Source of the DNA: Parvularculaceae bacterium
GTDB taxonomy: Bacteria; Pseudomonadota; Alphaproteobacteria; Caulobacterales; Parvularculaceae
DNA: 64,000 bases
Assembly (NCBI GenBank): GCA_028280115.1
Contig: JANQMJ010000016.1
Span: 1-64,000, forward strand
Direction of reading: 5' to 3'
The notes below the pieces were generated by a model, which did no database searches, was not told the DNA's origin, and worked only from the letters and a program-made list of their open reading frames with translations. Positions 17,203 through 26,226 of the stretch are shown piece after piece; positions within the stretch are counted from its first letter, which is position 1; every line of letters begins with the position of its first letter. The translations under genes were made by a program, and so were the position numbers.

Positions 17203-18567
17203 ATGAAGCCGATCCGCATCCTTCTCGGACTTGCCGCCGCCGCATCCGCCGGCCTGACGGCGCATTTTTTCGCGCTTGACGAGCCGATCGTGTGGACGAT
17301 CGCGATCACCACGCTGACCGCGTTCTGGTGGGTGACGGAGGCGTTGCCGATCCCGGCGACGTCGCTGGTTCCTTTTGCGCTGTTTCCCCTCGCCGGCGTG
17401 CTCGACCAGCGCCAGGCGGCCTCGGCGCTGGGCAGCTTTGTCATTATCCTCTTGATGGCGTCGTTCATGCTGTCCAAGGCGCTGGAAAAATCCGGCGTCC
17501 ATGAACGCCTTGCGCTTTACATGATCAATTTTGTCGGCGCCTCGGGGCGGCGGCTGGTGCTGGGCTTTATGCTCGCCGCCGCTATCCTTTCCATGTGGAT
17601 ATCCAATACGGCGACGACCTTGATGCTCGCGACCATGGCGCTGGCGATCCTGTCGCGCACGGACGATCCAAAACTTGGCGCGCCGCTGCTTCTCGGCATC
17701 GCCTACGCCGCGTCCTTCGGCGGCACGGCGACATTGATCGGCACGCCGCCTAATCTCATCTTTGCAGAGAACTATCTGCTCGCGACTGGCGAGGAATTTT
17801 CCTTCGCGCGCTGGATGAGCATCGGCGCGCCGATCGTGATGATCGGCATTCCTTTCATGTGGCTCTGGCTGACGCGCGGCCTTGGCGGCGTGACGGCGCC
17901 GCAGCTTGCCGATCCGGGACCATGGCGCACCGCCGAGCGGCGCACCATGATCGTGTTCGCGCTGGCTATTGTCATGTGGATCACGCGCTCGGAACCTTTT
18001 GGCGGCTGGTCCGGCGTTCTCGGCATGGAAATGGCGGGCGATTCGACGGTCGCGGTGCTTGCGGTCCTGATCATGTTTCTCGTTCCCGACGGCAAGGGAA
18101 GCGCCCTCCTCGACTGGAAGTCGGCAAGCAACATTCCCTGGGGCATGCTGCTTTTGTTCGCCGGCGGCATCTGTATTGCGACCGCGTTTCGCGCCAGCGG
18201 CCTTGATAAGCTCATCGGCGATAATCTTGCCGGCCTCACGTCGCTGCCAGTCCTCGCCATGCTGATCGGGCTATGCCTTTCGGTGACGTTCCTGACCGAG
18301 ATGACGTCGAACACGGCGACGGCGAATTTGCTGATGCCGCTGCTCGCCGCCGTCGCCGCCGGCGCGGGCGTCAAGCCGGAACTCATTATGATCCCGGCGG
18401 TCATCTCCGCATCCTGCGCCTTCATGCTGCCGGTGGCGACGGCGCCCAACGCGATCATCTACGGCACGGGCCGGGTGCCGATTTCCCGCATGGCGCGCGA
18501 GGGCGTCGTCCTGAACATTCTGATTGGAACGATCGTCGCCGCGGCCTGCTGGATCATGTTACGATAG
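17203..18567 (+). CDS. DASS/SLC13 family anion symporter
   Basis: A 454-aa inner-membrane transporter of the divalent anion:Na+ symporter family. Both diagnostic SNT motifs are present, ISNTATTLML in the first half and TSNTATANLLMP in the second, along with WWVTEALPIPATSLVPF at the N-terminus. Family members carry dicarboxylates, citrate, sulfate or phosphate. The sulfate reduction operon lies 9 kb away, but dicarboxylate is equally likely. Confidence 0.9.
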   Translation: MKPIRILLGLAAAASAGLTAHFFALDEPIVWTIAITTLTAFWWVTEALPIPATSLVPFALFPLAGVLDQRQAASALGSFVIILLMASFMLSKALEKSGVHERLALYMINFVGASGRRLVLGFMLAAAILSMWISNTATTLMLATMALAILSRTDDPKLGAPLLLGIAYAASFGGTATLIGTPPNLIFAENYLLATGEEFSFARWMSIGAPIVMIGIPFMWLWLTRGLGGVTAPQLADPGPWRTAERRTMIVFALAIVMWITRSEPFGGWSGVLGMEMAGDSTVAVLAVLIMFLVPDGKGSALLDWKSASNIPWGMLLLFAGGICIATAFRASGLDKLIGDNLAGLTSLPVLAMLIGLCLSVTFLTEMTSNTATANLLMPLLAAVAAGAGVKPELIMIPAVISASCAFMLPVATAPNAIIYGTGRVPISRMAREGVVLNILIGTIVAAACWIMLR

Positions 18568-18600
18568 CGATCGTTGCCTCTGCGGCTTGAGCCAAACGTC

Positions 18601-19008
18601 ATGATGAAAGCGGTCTGCGCCGGCGTTTTGTATTTTCTTGCGATGTTCGCTGTGGGATTCGTTCTGGGAACGATCCGCGTATTGATGGCAACGCCCGGCA
18701 TCGGCGAAACCGCCGCCGTCCTGGTGGAAATGCCGGTTATTCTTACGGCATCATGGTTTGTCTGCGGTTTTCTGATCCGCAAGCTCCAGGTGACGCGCGC
18801 GCTTTTCCCGCGCATGATGATGGGCGTAAGCGCGCTGGCGCTTTTGCTGGCGGCGGAAACGCTGCTTGGGCTATACGGTTTTGATCGCGGCGCGGACGAA
18901 CAGTTGGCGCATTATGCAACACTTGCAGGCGCGATCGGTCTGGCGGGGCAGATCGTTTTCGGCCTGTTTCCCGTTGTGCAACTGTTGTTCAAAGACGCCG
19001 GCCGATAA
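18601..19008 (+). CDS. small integral membrane protein, unknown
   Basis: A protein of about 135 aa with four predicted membrane segments (for example AVCAGVLYFLAMFAVGFVLG and AGAIGLAGQIVFGLFPVVQLL). No family is recognised with confidence. It follows the DASS transporter by 33 bp on the same strand and may be cotranscribed. The start at the ATG-ATG pair at 18601/18604 is chosen because it begins right before the first membrane helix; no good RBS is visible. Confidence 0.65.
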   Translation: MMKAVCAGVLYFLAMFAVGFVLGTIRVLMATPGIGETAAVLVEMPVILTASWFVCGFLIRKLQVTRALFPRMMMGVSALALLLAAETLLGLYGFDRGADEQLAHYATLAGAIGLAGQIVFGLFPVVQLLFKDAGR

Positions 19009-19027
19009 AGCCCGGCATGCAGCCGGA

Positions 19028-19465
19028 TCAAGAAACCGCGCCGTCCACCGTCATATGTCGGGCGCGCGCGGCGTGCTCGATCGCCTGGGCGCCTTCGTCG
19101 GGGACGTTGAGCGCGTTGCGGATAAGCTCCAAGACGCGAATTTCCGTCATGTCGAGCGTTTCATCCGCCGTGACCACGTCCACCACCGCGGCGTAGGCGG
19201 TTTCACTAAGATGGTCCGGCAAGACGGCGGCGGCGGCTTCAAGCACCTTATGCAGACCGTCTTTCGACGACATCAGCGCGCCGCAGGCTTCCGCGGTTTC
19301 CACAAGCGCGTTCTCGTCCGCATCGGAAAACAACGGAAATGAGCGCACGATCCGGCCGATGGTGCGCAGTTCCTCATTCCTGATGGCGCCGTCGGATGCG
19401 GAGGCCATGACCATCAGATAAATGACGGCCTCCTGAGGAGTAAGACGCGCAACGCCGTCGGCCAT
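19028..19465 (-). CDS. TerB-like (tellurite resistance-type) domain protein
   Basis: A 145-aa helical protein. LTPQEAVIYLMVMASASDGA and the following NEELRTIGRIVRSFPLF, with acidic residues at the ends of helices, match TerB-like domains, which bind metal through Asp/Glu. The ATG at 19465 is preceded by AAAGGAG. Its actual role in this organism is unknown and no ter operon is nearby. Confidence 0.78.
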   Translation of the reverse strand: MADGVARLTPQEAVIYLMVMASASDGAIRNEELRTIGRIVRSFPLFSDADENALVETAEACGALMSSKDGLHKVLEAAAAVLPDHLSETAYAAVVDVVTADETLDMTEIRVLELIRNALNVPDEGAQAIEHAARARHMTVDGAVS

Positions 19466-19663
19466 TAAAAACGCTCCTTTCGCTAATGTGCGGGCCTTGG
19501 TTACGCCGTAACGGCCCCGGCCGCGCTGGCGCGAAGCTAGCCGCCGCGGCGGCAAACGGCAACCGCAACCGGCTTGCCGCCTGCCGAACTGAGCGACATT
19601 GACGCAGCGCGCCCCCGAGCCCTAAACGACAGGGCTCGCCGCTGCTGCCGGAACCGCCCGCTA

Positions 19664-21265
19664 ATGTCCGCAAATACAAAACCATTCACCGCCGAGGACG
19701 CCGCCAAGGCCAAATCCTGGCCGTTTCAGGAAGCGCGCAATCTCATCCGCCGGATGGAGCGGGTCAAAAAAGACGGACCCGTCATCTTCGAGACGGGATA
19801 CGGGCCCTCGGGCCTGCCCCATATCGGCACGTTCCAGGAAGTCGCGCGCACCACCATGGTGCGCCGCGCCTTTGAACTGCTGACGGGCCGGCAAACCAAG
19901 CTGATTTCCTTTTCCGACGACATGGACGGGCTGAGAAAGGTGCCCGACAACGTTCCCAACAGGCAGATGCTGGAGCGCTATCTCCAGATGCCGCTGACCA
20001 GGGTTCCCGACCCGTTCGCCGGCGAGAACGGCGAAGGCGACTATGAAAGCTTCGCCCATCACAACAACGCCCGCCTCATGGCGTTTCTCGACCGCTTCGG
20101 CTTCGAATACGAGTTCCGCTCGTCGACCGAGGAATATATGTCCGGCCGGTTCGACGCCATGCTCCTGCGCATGCTGGAAAAATACGATGCGGTGATGGAG
20201 ATCATCCTGCCGACCATTGGCGAGGAGCGACGCAAGACCTATTCGCCCTTCCTGCCGATTTCACCGACCAGCGGCCGGGTGCTCTACGTGCCGATGCTCG
20301 AACGGGACGCCAAGGCGGGAACCGTCGTCTTCGAGGACGAAAACGGCGAGAAAGTGAAAACCGCGGTCACCGGCGGGGCGGTCAAGCTGCAGTGGAAAGC
20401 CGACTGGGCCGGCCGCTGGTTTGCGCTCGGCGTCGATTATGAAATGGCCGGCGAGGATCTGACCGAATCGACCAAGCTTTCCTCGCGCATCGTCCGGGCG
20501 CTGGGCGGCGAACCGCCCGAAGGGTTCAACTACCAGCTTTTTCTCGACGAGCACGGCAAGAAGATTTCAAAGTCCAAAGGCAACGGCATCACCATCGACG
20601 AGTGGCTGACCTACGCGTCGCCGGAAAGCCTTTCCCTTTATGTCTTCCAGGCGCCGAAAAAGGCCAAGAAGCTCTATTTCGACGTCATTCCGAAAACCGC
20701 CGACGACTATTGGACCTTCGTTGAAAAATATAAAACCCAGGACGGCGCGGCCGCGCTCGACAATCCCGCCTGGCATATCCACCAGGGCAAGCCGTCTGTG
20801 GCGACCCCGCCGGTGAGCTTTGCCATGCTGTTAAACCTCGTCAGCGCTTCGGGCTCGGCGGACCCGGACGTGCTGCGCGGTTTCGTCAAAAAATACCGCC
20901 CCGACGCCGCGCCCGAAGAGCTTGCGGCAACCGATGCGATGATCGGTTTTGCGGAACGCTATTTCGACGATTTCATCAAGCCGCACAAAAAATTTCGCCC
21001 GCCGACGCCGGCCGAGCGCGCCGCGCTGGAAATGCTGTCCGCCCGGCTCAAGGAACTCGGCGACGGCGCGGCCGAAGACGTCTATCAGACCGCCGTCTTC
21101 GACGCCGGCAAAGCGCAACAATTCGAAAATATCCGCGACTGGTTCAAAGGCCTTTATCAAGTCGTCTTCGGCCAGAGCGAAGGACCGCGCATGGGCGCTT
21201 TTACCCGCATTTTCGGCGCTACCGCGACCGCGCGGCTTATCGACGAGGCGCTGGCGCGAGGGTAA
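19664..21265 (+). CDS. lysS: lysine--tRNA ligase, class I
   Basis: The 533-aa class I lysyl-tRNA synthetase, the archaeal-type enzyme used by Alphaproteobacteria in place of the class II enzyme. It has YGPSGLPHIGTFQEVA with the HIGH-type motif (53-56) and KKISKSKGNGITIDEW for KMSKS. MSANTKPF at 19664 is chosen as start; the 30 extra codons upstream are not conserved-looking. A small membrane protein gene follows 10 bp downstream. Confidence 0.95.
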   Translation: MSANTKPFTAEDAAKAKSWPFQEARNLIRRMERVKKDGPVIFETGYGPSGLPHIGTFQEVARTTMVRRAFELLTGRQTKLISFSDDMDGLRKVPDNVPNRQMLERYLQMPLTRVPDPFAGENGEGDYESFAHHNNARLMAFLDRFGFEYEFRSSTEEYMSGRFDAMLLRMLEKYDAVMEIILPTIGEERRKTYSPFLPISPTSGRVLYVPMLERDAKAGTVVFEDENGEKVKTAVTGGAVKLQWKADWAGRWFALGVDYEMAGEDLTESTKLSSRIVRALGGEPPEGFNYQLFLDEHGKKISKSKGNGITIDEWLTYASPESLSLYVFQAPKKAKKLYFDVIPKTADDYWTFVEKYKTQDGAAALDNPAWHIHQGKPSVATPPVSFAMLLNLVSASGSADPDVLRGFVKKYRPDAAPEELAATDAMIGFAERYFDDFIKPHKKFRPPTPAERAALEMLSARLKELGDGAAEDVYQTAVFDAGKAQQFENIRDWFKGLYQVVFGQSEGPRMGAFTRIFGATATARLIDEALARG

Positions 21266-21275
21266 GCTCGCCCGC

Positions 21276-21938
21276 ATGTGTTTTTCAGCGCAAGCCAGTT
21301 TCGCCGCCGCTGCGGTTCTGGGCGCGGTCGGCGCGGCGGCGCTGACGCAAAAGCCCGGGCGCGCGCATCTGGCTTTTACGTTGATTCCGCTGGTGTTTGC
21401 GGCGCATCAGACGGTCGAAGGATTGATCTGGCTCGCCCAAGACGCCGGCCGCGGGCCGCCCCAGGCGCTGATCTTCGCCTATTTGTTCATCGCCCAGGTG
21501 TTCTGGCCGACCTATGCGCCCTTTTGCGTCCTGATCATGGAGCGCGGGCGCTGGCGCCGGCTGGCCCTTGCGGCGCTCTTGGCGATCGGTCTTTTTGTCT
21601 CCGTCGCTCTTGGTTCAATCCTGACGCAGCACGAATATTCCGTTCAGGTTGTCAACCACAGCCTGCGATACGACACCGGCGGGTGGCTCGGCATTCACAT
21701 GATCGGCCTTTACATGCTTGCGGTCGTTACGCCGTTCCTCATCTCACGGCATCGTTATGTCGCAGCCTTTGGCGGCGCCGTCCTGATCGGCGCCGGCGTT
21801 ACGGCGCTCGCGTTCCACTACGCGTCGGCGTCGGTCTGGTGCTTTTTTGCCGCACTGTCGAGCGTCTTGATCTTCGTTCACGTTCGAAGCCGGGCCCGTC
21901 ATGCATCGCGCGTCGATTTCCGGCCCGCGGCCGAATAA
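21276..21938 (+). CDS. DUF6629-like integral membrane protein
   Basis: A 220-aa protein with about seven predicted membrane helices. The N-terminus MCFSAQASFAAAAVLGAVGA is typical of the DUF6629 family, as are FAAHQTVEGLIWLA and a central YAPFCVLIMERGRWR. The function is unknown. It starts 10 bp after lysS and is probably cotranscribed with it. Confidence 0.78.
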   Translation: MCFSAQASFAAAAVLGAVGAAALTQKPGRAHLAFTLIPLVFAAHQTVEGLIWLAQDAGRGPPQALIFAYLFIAQVFWPTYAPFCVLIMERGRWRRLALAALLAIGLFVSVALGSILTQHEYSVQVVNHSLRYDTGGWLGIHMIGLYMLAVVTPFLISRHRYVAAFGGAVLIGAGVTALAFHYASASVWCFFAALSSVLIFVHVRSRARHASRVDFRPAAE

Positions 21939-22668
21939 TCGATTTCTTCACGGCATGCGGCGCCGGGCGAACGAAGACTGTCGATCATGGAACTGTAAAG
22001 ACTGCTCAATGATTCGTGAGACGCCTTAGCAGTCTCTATGCGCGAGCGCTAACCAGCGAATTCTTGTCTCTCTTACGGCGAAAGCTCCAGCGCTTTAGCA
22101 GAAACGTTCACGCCGCAAATAGGCGTCGCCTCTTGGAAAAAATATTTGCCAGATGAAATCGCCCTTTCGTCAGGAGCTTATTGGAATTGCGGCGAAAAAT
22201 GGGCCGCGCGCGGATCAATTGGCGGTTCGCATGGCAAGCGCATTGCGGTAATATTTTTTTCGTTTCGCCGACAAGGCGAAACCAATTATTAGGGGCCTTG
22301 CATTAACCCTGTTTTGAGCGCTGCGTCTGGGCGCCGGGGATAGGGCGTGTGAGAGGCTGGGGACGGAGACGGAAAGGCAAGACAATAAACCAGTAGGACG
22401 GGCCGCAGCATGGCGTATCGAGTACACAAAGAAGCGACAAGAGCGCAGTTGCGCCGGTCTTGCTTCGCCGCGCGTCAATCCTACATCCAAGACAGCGCAG
22501 TAGTTGAGGAGCCGCAAGCAACTGCAATGTATTGGGAAGTTGGTACGAGCGAAACAAATTTGATGGGGATGAATGGGGCGTCGGGTTCTACGAACCGGCG
22601 CTTTTTTTGTCTCCGCAGCGGCGAACGGCCCTTCAGGGGCGGCGGTAAAAAAGTGAGCGTGGCGAACC
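21939..22668. other. 730-bp region upstream of prkA; possible leader RNA or small RNA
   Basis: No convincing gene is present. It contains a 7-bp hairpin at 22262-22280 with an upstream T-run and, near the end, an intrinsic terminator at 22578-22608. A frame at 22410-22676 crosses the terminator and overlaps the prkA start; it shows no recognisable family. The prkA promoter should lie here. Confidence 0.6.
22578..22608 (+). terminator. intrinsic terminator 60 bp before prkA
   Basis: A hairpin with arms GCGTCGGGTTC and GAACCGGCGC (one bulged G, loop TAC) is followed by seven T. It points toward prkA, so it either ends a short RNA from 22.0-22.6 kb or attenuates prkA expression. Confidence 0.7.
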
Positions 22669-24618
22669 ATGACTGATGATAATCTCGACGTTTTTGACGT
22701 CTTCTCTGCAGGATATGCGCGCATCAAACAGGAGGCGATGAGTCTGCGTGATTATCTGCTCGCGGCGCGCGATGACACGATGCTCTACGCCACGCCGGCG
22801 GAACGGATTGTTTCCGCAATCGGCGAACCGGAACTGATCGATACGTCGAAAGATCCGCGTCTTGCGCGCATCTTCTTCAACCGCACGATCCGTCGCTACG
22901 CTGCGTTCGACGGTTTTTACGGCATGGAGGACACGATCGAACGGATCGTCTCTTTCTTCCGCTACGCCGCTCAGGGCCTCGAGGAAAAGCGTCAGATCCT
23001 CTACCTGCTCGGCCCGGTCGGCGGCGGCAAATCATCGCTCGCCGAGCGCCTCAAAGATCTGATGGAAACCCATCCGATCTATGTTTTGAAAGCGGGCGAC
23101 GAGATCTCGCCGGTATTCGAAAGCCCGCTCGGCCTGTTTCAGTCGGGCCAGCTCCAGGAACTCCTGCAGGACAAATACAATATCGACCGCCGCCGCCTGA
23201 ACGGCCAGATAAGCCCCTGGGCGGTTAAGCGTCTTGACGAATTTGGCGGGGACATTTCGAAATTCGAGGTCGTCCGGCTTTATCCGTCCAAGCTGCGCCA
23301 GCTTGCGATTTCGAAAACCGAGCCCGGCGACGAGAACAACCAGGACATTTCGGCGCTGGTCGGCAAGGTCGACATCAGAAAGCTCGAACATTTCAGCCAG
23401 GACGACACCGACGCCTATTCCTATTCCGGCGGGCTGTGCCGCGCCAATCAGGGCCTTCTTGAATTCGTCGAGATGTTCAAGGCGCCGATCAAAGTGCTGC
23501 ACCCGCTGCTAACCGCCACCCAGGAAGGCAATTATGTAGGCACCGAAGCGCTCGGGCCGATCCCGTTCAACGGGATCATTCTCGCCCATTCCAACGAAAG
23601 CGAATGGCTGCAGTTCCGCAATAACAAGAACAACGAAGCCTTCCTCGACCGCATCAACGTCATCAAGGTGCCCTACTCGCTGCGCGTGACCGAAGAGCGC
23701 CACATCTACGAAAAGCTGCTTGCGAGTTCAGAGCTTTCAAACGCCGCCTGCGCGCCGGAAACGCTCGATCTTCTGGCGCGGTTCTCCGTATTGACGAGGC
23801 TCAAGGAGCACGAAAACTCCAATCTCTACTCCAAGCTGCGCGTTTATGACGGCGACAAGCTCAAGGACACCGATCCCAAGGCGAAGTCGCATCAGGAATA
23901 TCGCGACGCCGCCGGCATCGACGAGGGCATGGACGGCATCTCCACCCGCTTCGCCTACAAGGTGCTGTCGGAAACGTTCAATTTCGACACCGCCGAGGTC
24001 GCCGCCGATCCGGTCCATCTGATGTATGTTCTGGAAAACGCCATCAAGCGCGAGCAGTTCCCCGACGAGCTCGAGAAGAAGTATCTTGATTTCATCAAGT
24101 CGGAGCTTTCCGCGCGCTATGCAGACTTCATCGGCAAGGAGATTCAGAAAGCGTATTTGGAAAGCTACGGCGAATACGGGCAGAATCTGTTCGACCGTTA
24201 TATCGCCTACGCCGACGCGTGGATCGAAGATCAGGACTTCAAAGACCCCGACACCGGCCAGTTGCTCGACCGCGCGACGCTGGACGCCGAGCTTTCCAAG
24301 ATCGAAAAGCCGGCCGGCATCGCCAATCCGAAAGACTTCCGCAACGAGGTCGTCAAATTCGCACTTCGGGCCCGCGCCAGCCATGAGGGCAAGAACCCGA
24401 AATGGACGTCCTACGAGAAGCTGCGCAACGTCATTGAAAAGCGCATGTTCTCCCAGGTCGAAGACCTCTTGCCGGTGATCTCCTTCGACTCGAAAAAAGA
24501 CTCCGACACCGAGAAGAAGCACGAGAATTTCGTCTCCCGCATGGTCGAACGAGGCTATACGCCCCGTCAGGTCCGCCGGCTGGTCGAATGGTATATGCGG
24601 GTGAACAAAGCGGGATAA
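22669..24618 (+). CDS. prkA: PrkA family serine protein kinase
   Basis: The 649-aa protein matches PrkA/YeaG, an AAA+-type ATPase with a C-terminal kinase-like domain that acts in stationary-phase and nutrient-stress responses. The Walker A GPVGGGKS lies at residues 115-122, and RIFFNRTIRRYAAFDGFYGM is a family signature. The start ATGACTGATGAT follows a weak GTGGCGAACC leader. It heads a set with YeaH (24710) and SpoVR (27415), which co-occur in many bacteria. Confidence 0.95.
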   Translation: MTDDNLDVFDVFSAGYARIKQEAMSLRDYLLAARDDTMLYATPAERIVSAIGEPELIDTSKDPRLARIFFNRTIRRYAAFDGFYGMEDTIERIVSFFRYAAQGLEEKRQILYLLGPVGGGKSSLAERLKDLMETHPIYVLKAGDEISPVFESPLGLFQSGQLQELLQDKYNIDRRRLNGQISPWAVKRLDEFGGDISKFEVVRLYPSKLRQLAISKTEPGDENNQDISALVGKVDIRKLEHFSQDDTDAYSYSGGLCRANQGLLEFVEMFKAPIKVLHPLLTATQEGNYVGTEALGPIPFNGIILAHSNESEWLQFRNNKNNEAFLDRINVIKVPYSLRVTEERHIYEKLLASSELSNAACAPETLDLLARFSVLTRLKEHENSNLYSKLRVYDGDKLKDTDPKAKSHQEYRDAAGIDEGMDGISTRFAYKVLSETFNFDTAEVAADPVHLMYVLENAIKREQFPDELEKKYLDFIKSELSARYADFIGKEIQKAYLESYGEYGQNLFDRYIAYADAWIEDQDFKDPDTGQLLDRATLDAELSKIEKPAGIANPKDFRNEVVKFALRARASHEGKNPKWTSYEKLRNVIEKRMFSQVEDLLPVISFDSKKDSDTEKKHENFVSRMVERGYTPRQVRRLVEWYMRVNKAG

Positions 24619-24620
24619 GG

Positions 24621-24708
24621 AAGTGAATGGTGAATTGTGAAATGGTGAATGGCGCGCGGCGTCAGGTCGACCCCACCACCATTCACTATTCCCCATTCGC
24701 CATTCACC
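24621..24708. repeat. imperfect inverted repeat between prkA and yeaH
   Basis: The left side is built of GTGAATGGTGAAT-type heptamers and the right side of their complements (ATTCACTATT, CCATTCGCCATTCAC). The element ends 2 bp before the yeaH ATG, so yeaH lacks a normal ribosome binding site and any hairpin would sit at its start. A similar-looking element lies before gloB (33358-33450). Confidence 0.75.
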
Positions 24709-24709
24709 T

Positions 24710-26032
24710 ATGAACCTTTCGCACTTCATCGATCGGCGCAAGAACCCCAAGGGAAAGTCCCTCGGCAACCGCCAGCGATTCTTGAAGCGCGCGCGGGCGC
24801 AGATCAAGGAAGCGGTCAACAAAAGCCTGCGCGAGCGATCCCTCAAGGAGATCGACAAGGGCGAAAAGATTTCGATCCCCTCGAAATCGACCGCCGAGCC
24901 GCGTTTCCGTCTCGATCCCGACACCGGCAAGCGCCATCCGGTTCATCCCGGCAACAAGGAATTCGGCGAAGGCGATAAAATCAAGAAACCGCCCAAGGGC
25001 GCCGGGCGCGGCCAAGGCAAACAGGCCTCGACCGACGGCGACAGCGAGGACAATTTTCAGTTCACGCTGACCCAGGAAGAATTTCTCGATATCTTTTTTG
25101 AAGACCTCGAACTGCCCAACCTGGTCAAACGGTCCCTTAAAGAGATCAAAGCGACCGCCTGGAAGCGCGCCGGCGTCACCGTCGCCGGGTCGCCGAGCAA
25201 TCTCAATCTCGTGCGCACCATGCGCAACGCCCATGGCCGGCGTCTGGCCCTGCGCCGCCCGTCGACGCGGGAAATGAACGCGCTCAAGGAACGCCTGTTC
25301 GAACTCGAACGCATCGCCCAACCGACAGAAGAGCAGGTCGCGGAGCGCAAGGCCGTCATCGCCGAGCTGGAAGCCATGGAACGCCGCCGGCGCTGGGCCC
25401 CGTTCATCGATCCCCTCGACGTGCGCTACAACGCTTATGAACCCACGCCGGTGGAAACCACGGCGGCGGTGATGTTCTGCCTGATGGATGTTTCCGGCTC
25501 CATGGGCGAGCGCGAAAAAGACCTGGCCAAGCGGTTTTACATGCTGCTCTATCTCTTTTTAAAGCGGCGCTACGAGCGCGTCGAGGTCGTCTTCATCCGC
25601 CATACCCATCACGCCGAGGAAGTCGACGAGGAAACTTTTTTCTATTCGCGCCAGTCGGGCGGCACGGTGGTGTCCACGGCGCTGGAAAAAATGCTCGAAG
25701 TGCAAACCGATCGGTTCCCGGCGAGTGAGTGGAACATTTACGTCGCTCAGGCCTCGGACGGCTTTACCCAGTCGGGCGACGCAAAGCGTTGCGTTGAAAT
25801 CCTCGAGGAGTCCGTCATGGGGATTTCGCAATATTACGCCTATATCGAGATCCTCGACGAGCGCGAGCTTGAAGTCTTTTCAAGCGAGGATTCCGGCGCG
25901 GAGCTCTGGCGCGCCTATCGGGGCTTTGCGCCGAAATGGCCGAATTTCGCCCAGACCCGCATCGCCCGGCCGCAGGACATCTTCCCGGTCTTCCGCGAGC
26001 TGTTCGCGCGCAACAAGGCGGAAGCGGCGTGA
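24710..26032 (+). CDS. yeaH: YeaH/YhbH family protein (DUF444, VWA-like)
   Basis: The 440-aa protein starts MNLSHFIDRRKNPKGKSLGN, which is the DUF444 signature, and holds a von Willebrand A-like domain with the metal site FCLMDVSGSMGEREKD. It is a standard partner of PrkA and SpoVR; the E. coli YeaG/YeaH pair acts in nitrogen starvation. The start is fixed by the family N-terminus despite the lack of an RBS. Its stop overlaps by 4 bp (GTGA) with a small downstream ORF. Confidence 0.92.
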   Translation: MNLSHFIDRRKNPKGKSLGNRQRFLKRARAQIKEAVNKSLRERSLKEIDKGEKISIPSKSTAEPRFRLDPDTGKRHPVHPGNKEFGEGDKIKKPPKGAGRGQGKQASTDGDSEDNFQFTLTQEEFLDIFFEDLELPNLVKRSLKEIKATAWKRAGVTVAGSPSNLNLVRTMRNAHGRRLALRRPSTREMNALKERLFELERIAQPTEEQVAERKAVIAELEAMERRRRWAPFIDPLDVRYNAYEPTPVETTAAVMFCLMDVSGSMGEREKDLAKRFYMLLYLFLKRRYERVEVVFIRHTHHAEEVDEETFFYSRQSGGTVVSTALEKMLEVQTDRFPASEWNIYVAQASDGFTQSGDAKRCVEILEESVMGISQYYAYIEILDERELEVFSSEDSGAELWRAYRGFAPKWPNFAQTRIARPQDIFPVFRELFARNKAEAA

Positions 26033-26226
26033 ACGCGCCTCAGCGCACCAGCGCAAGGAAACCGGCGTCGCCGCTGTCAGCAGCAGGCGCGCTGAAGGCG
26101 GCCGGCCGCTCGCCCGTCTTGTCGCACATCTCAAAGCAGCGCGCAGTCTTGAACGCGCGAGTGACTGAGATGATACTGCGCCGCATACCTGCGCCGAAAC
26201 CGGCCCAAGCAAAGGATGCACTATGA
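26029..26226 (+). CDS. possible 65-aa basic small protein bridging yeaH and the HMGR-like gene
   Basis: A GTG-initiated frame of 65 codons overlaps the yeaH stop by 4 bp (GTGA) and the next start by 4 bp (ATGA). It would encode a basic, Ala-rich peptide ending KPAQAKDAL without Cys or Trp. About 70% of its codons end in G or C. The two exact 4-bp overlaps are those of a translationally coupled gene, but no family is recognised and no RBS is evident. It could instead be a coupling leader for the next gene. Confidence 0.45.
   Translation: MNAPQRTSARKPASPLSAAGALKAAGRSPVLSHISKQRAVLNARVTEMILRRIPAPKPAQAKDAL

Noticed and set aside
22410..22676. 88-codon frame before prkA.
   Set aside because: It crosses an intrinsic terminator, overlaps the prkA start and shows no recognisable domain.
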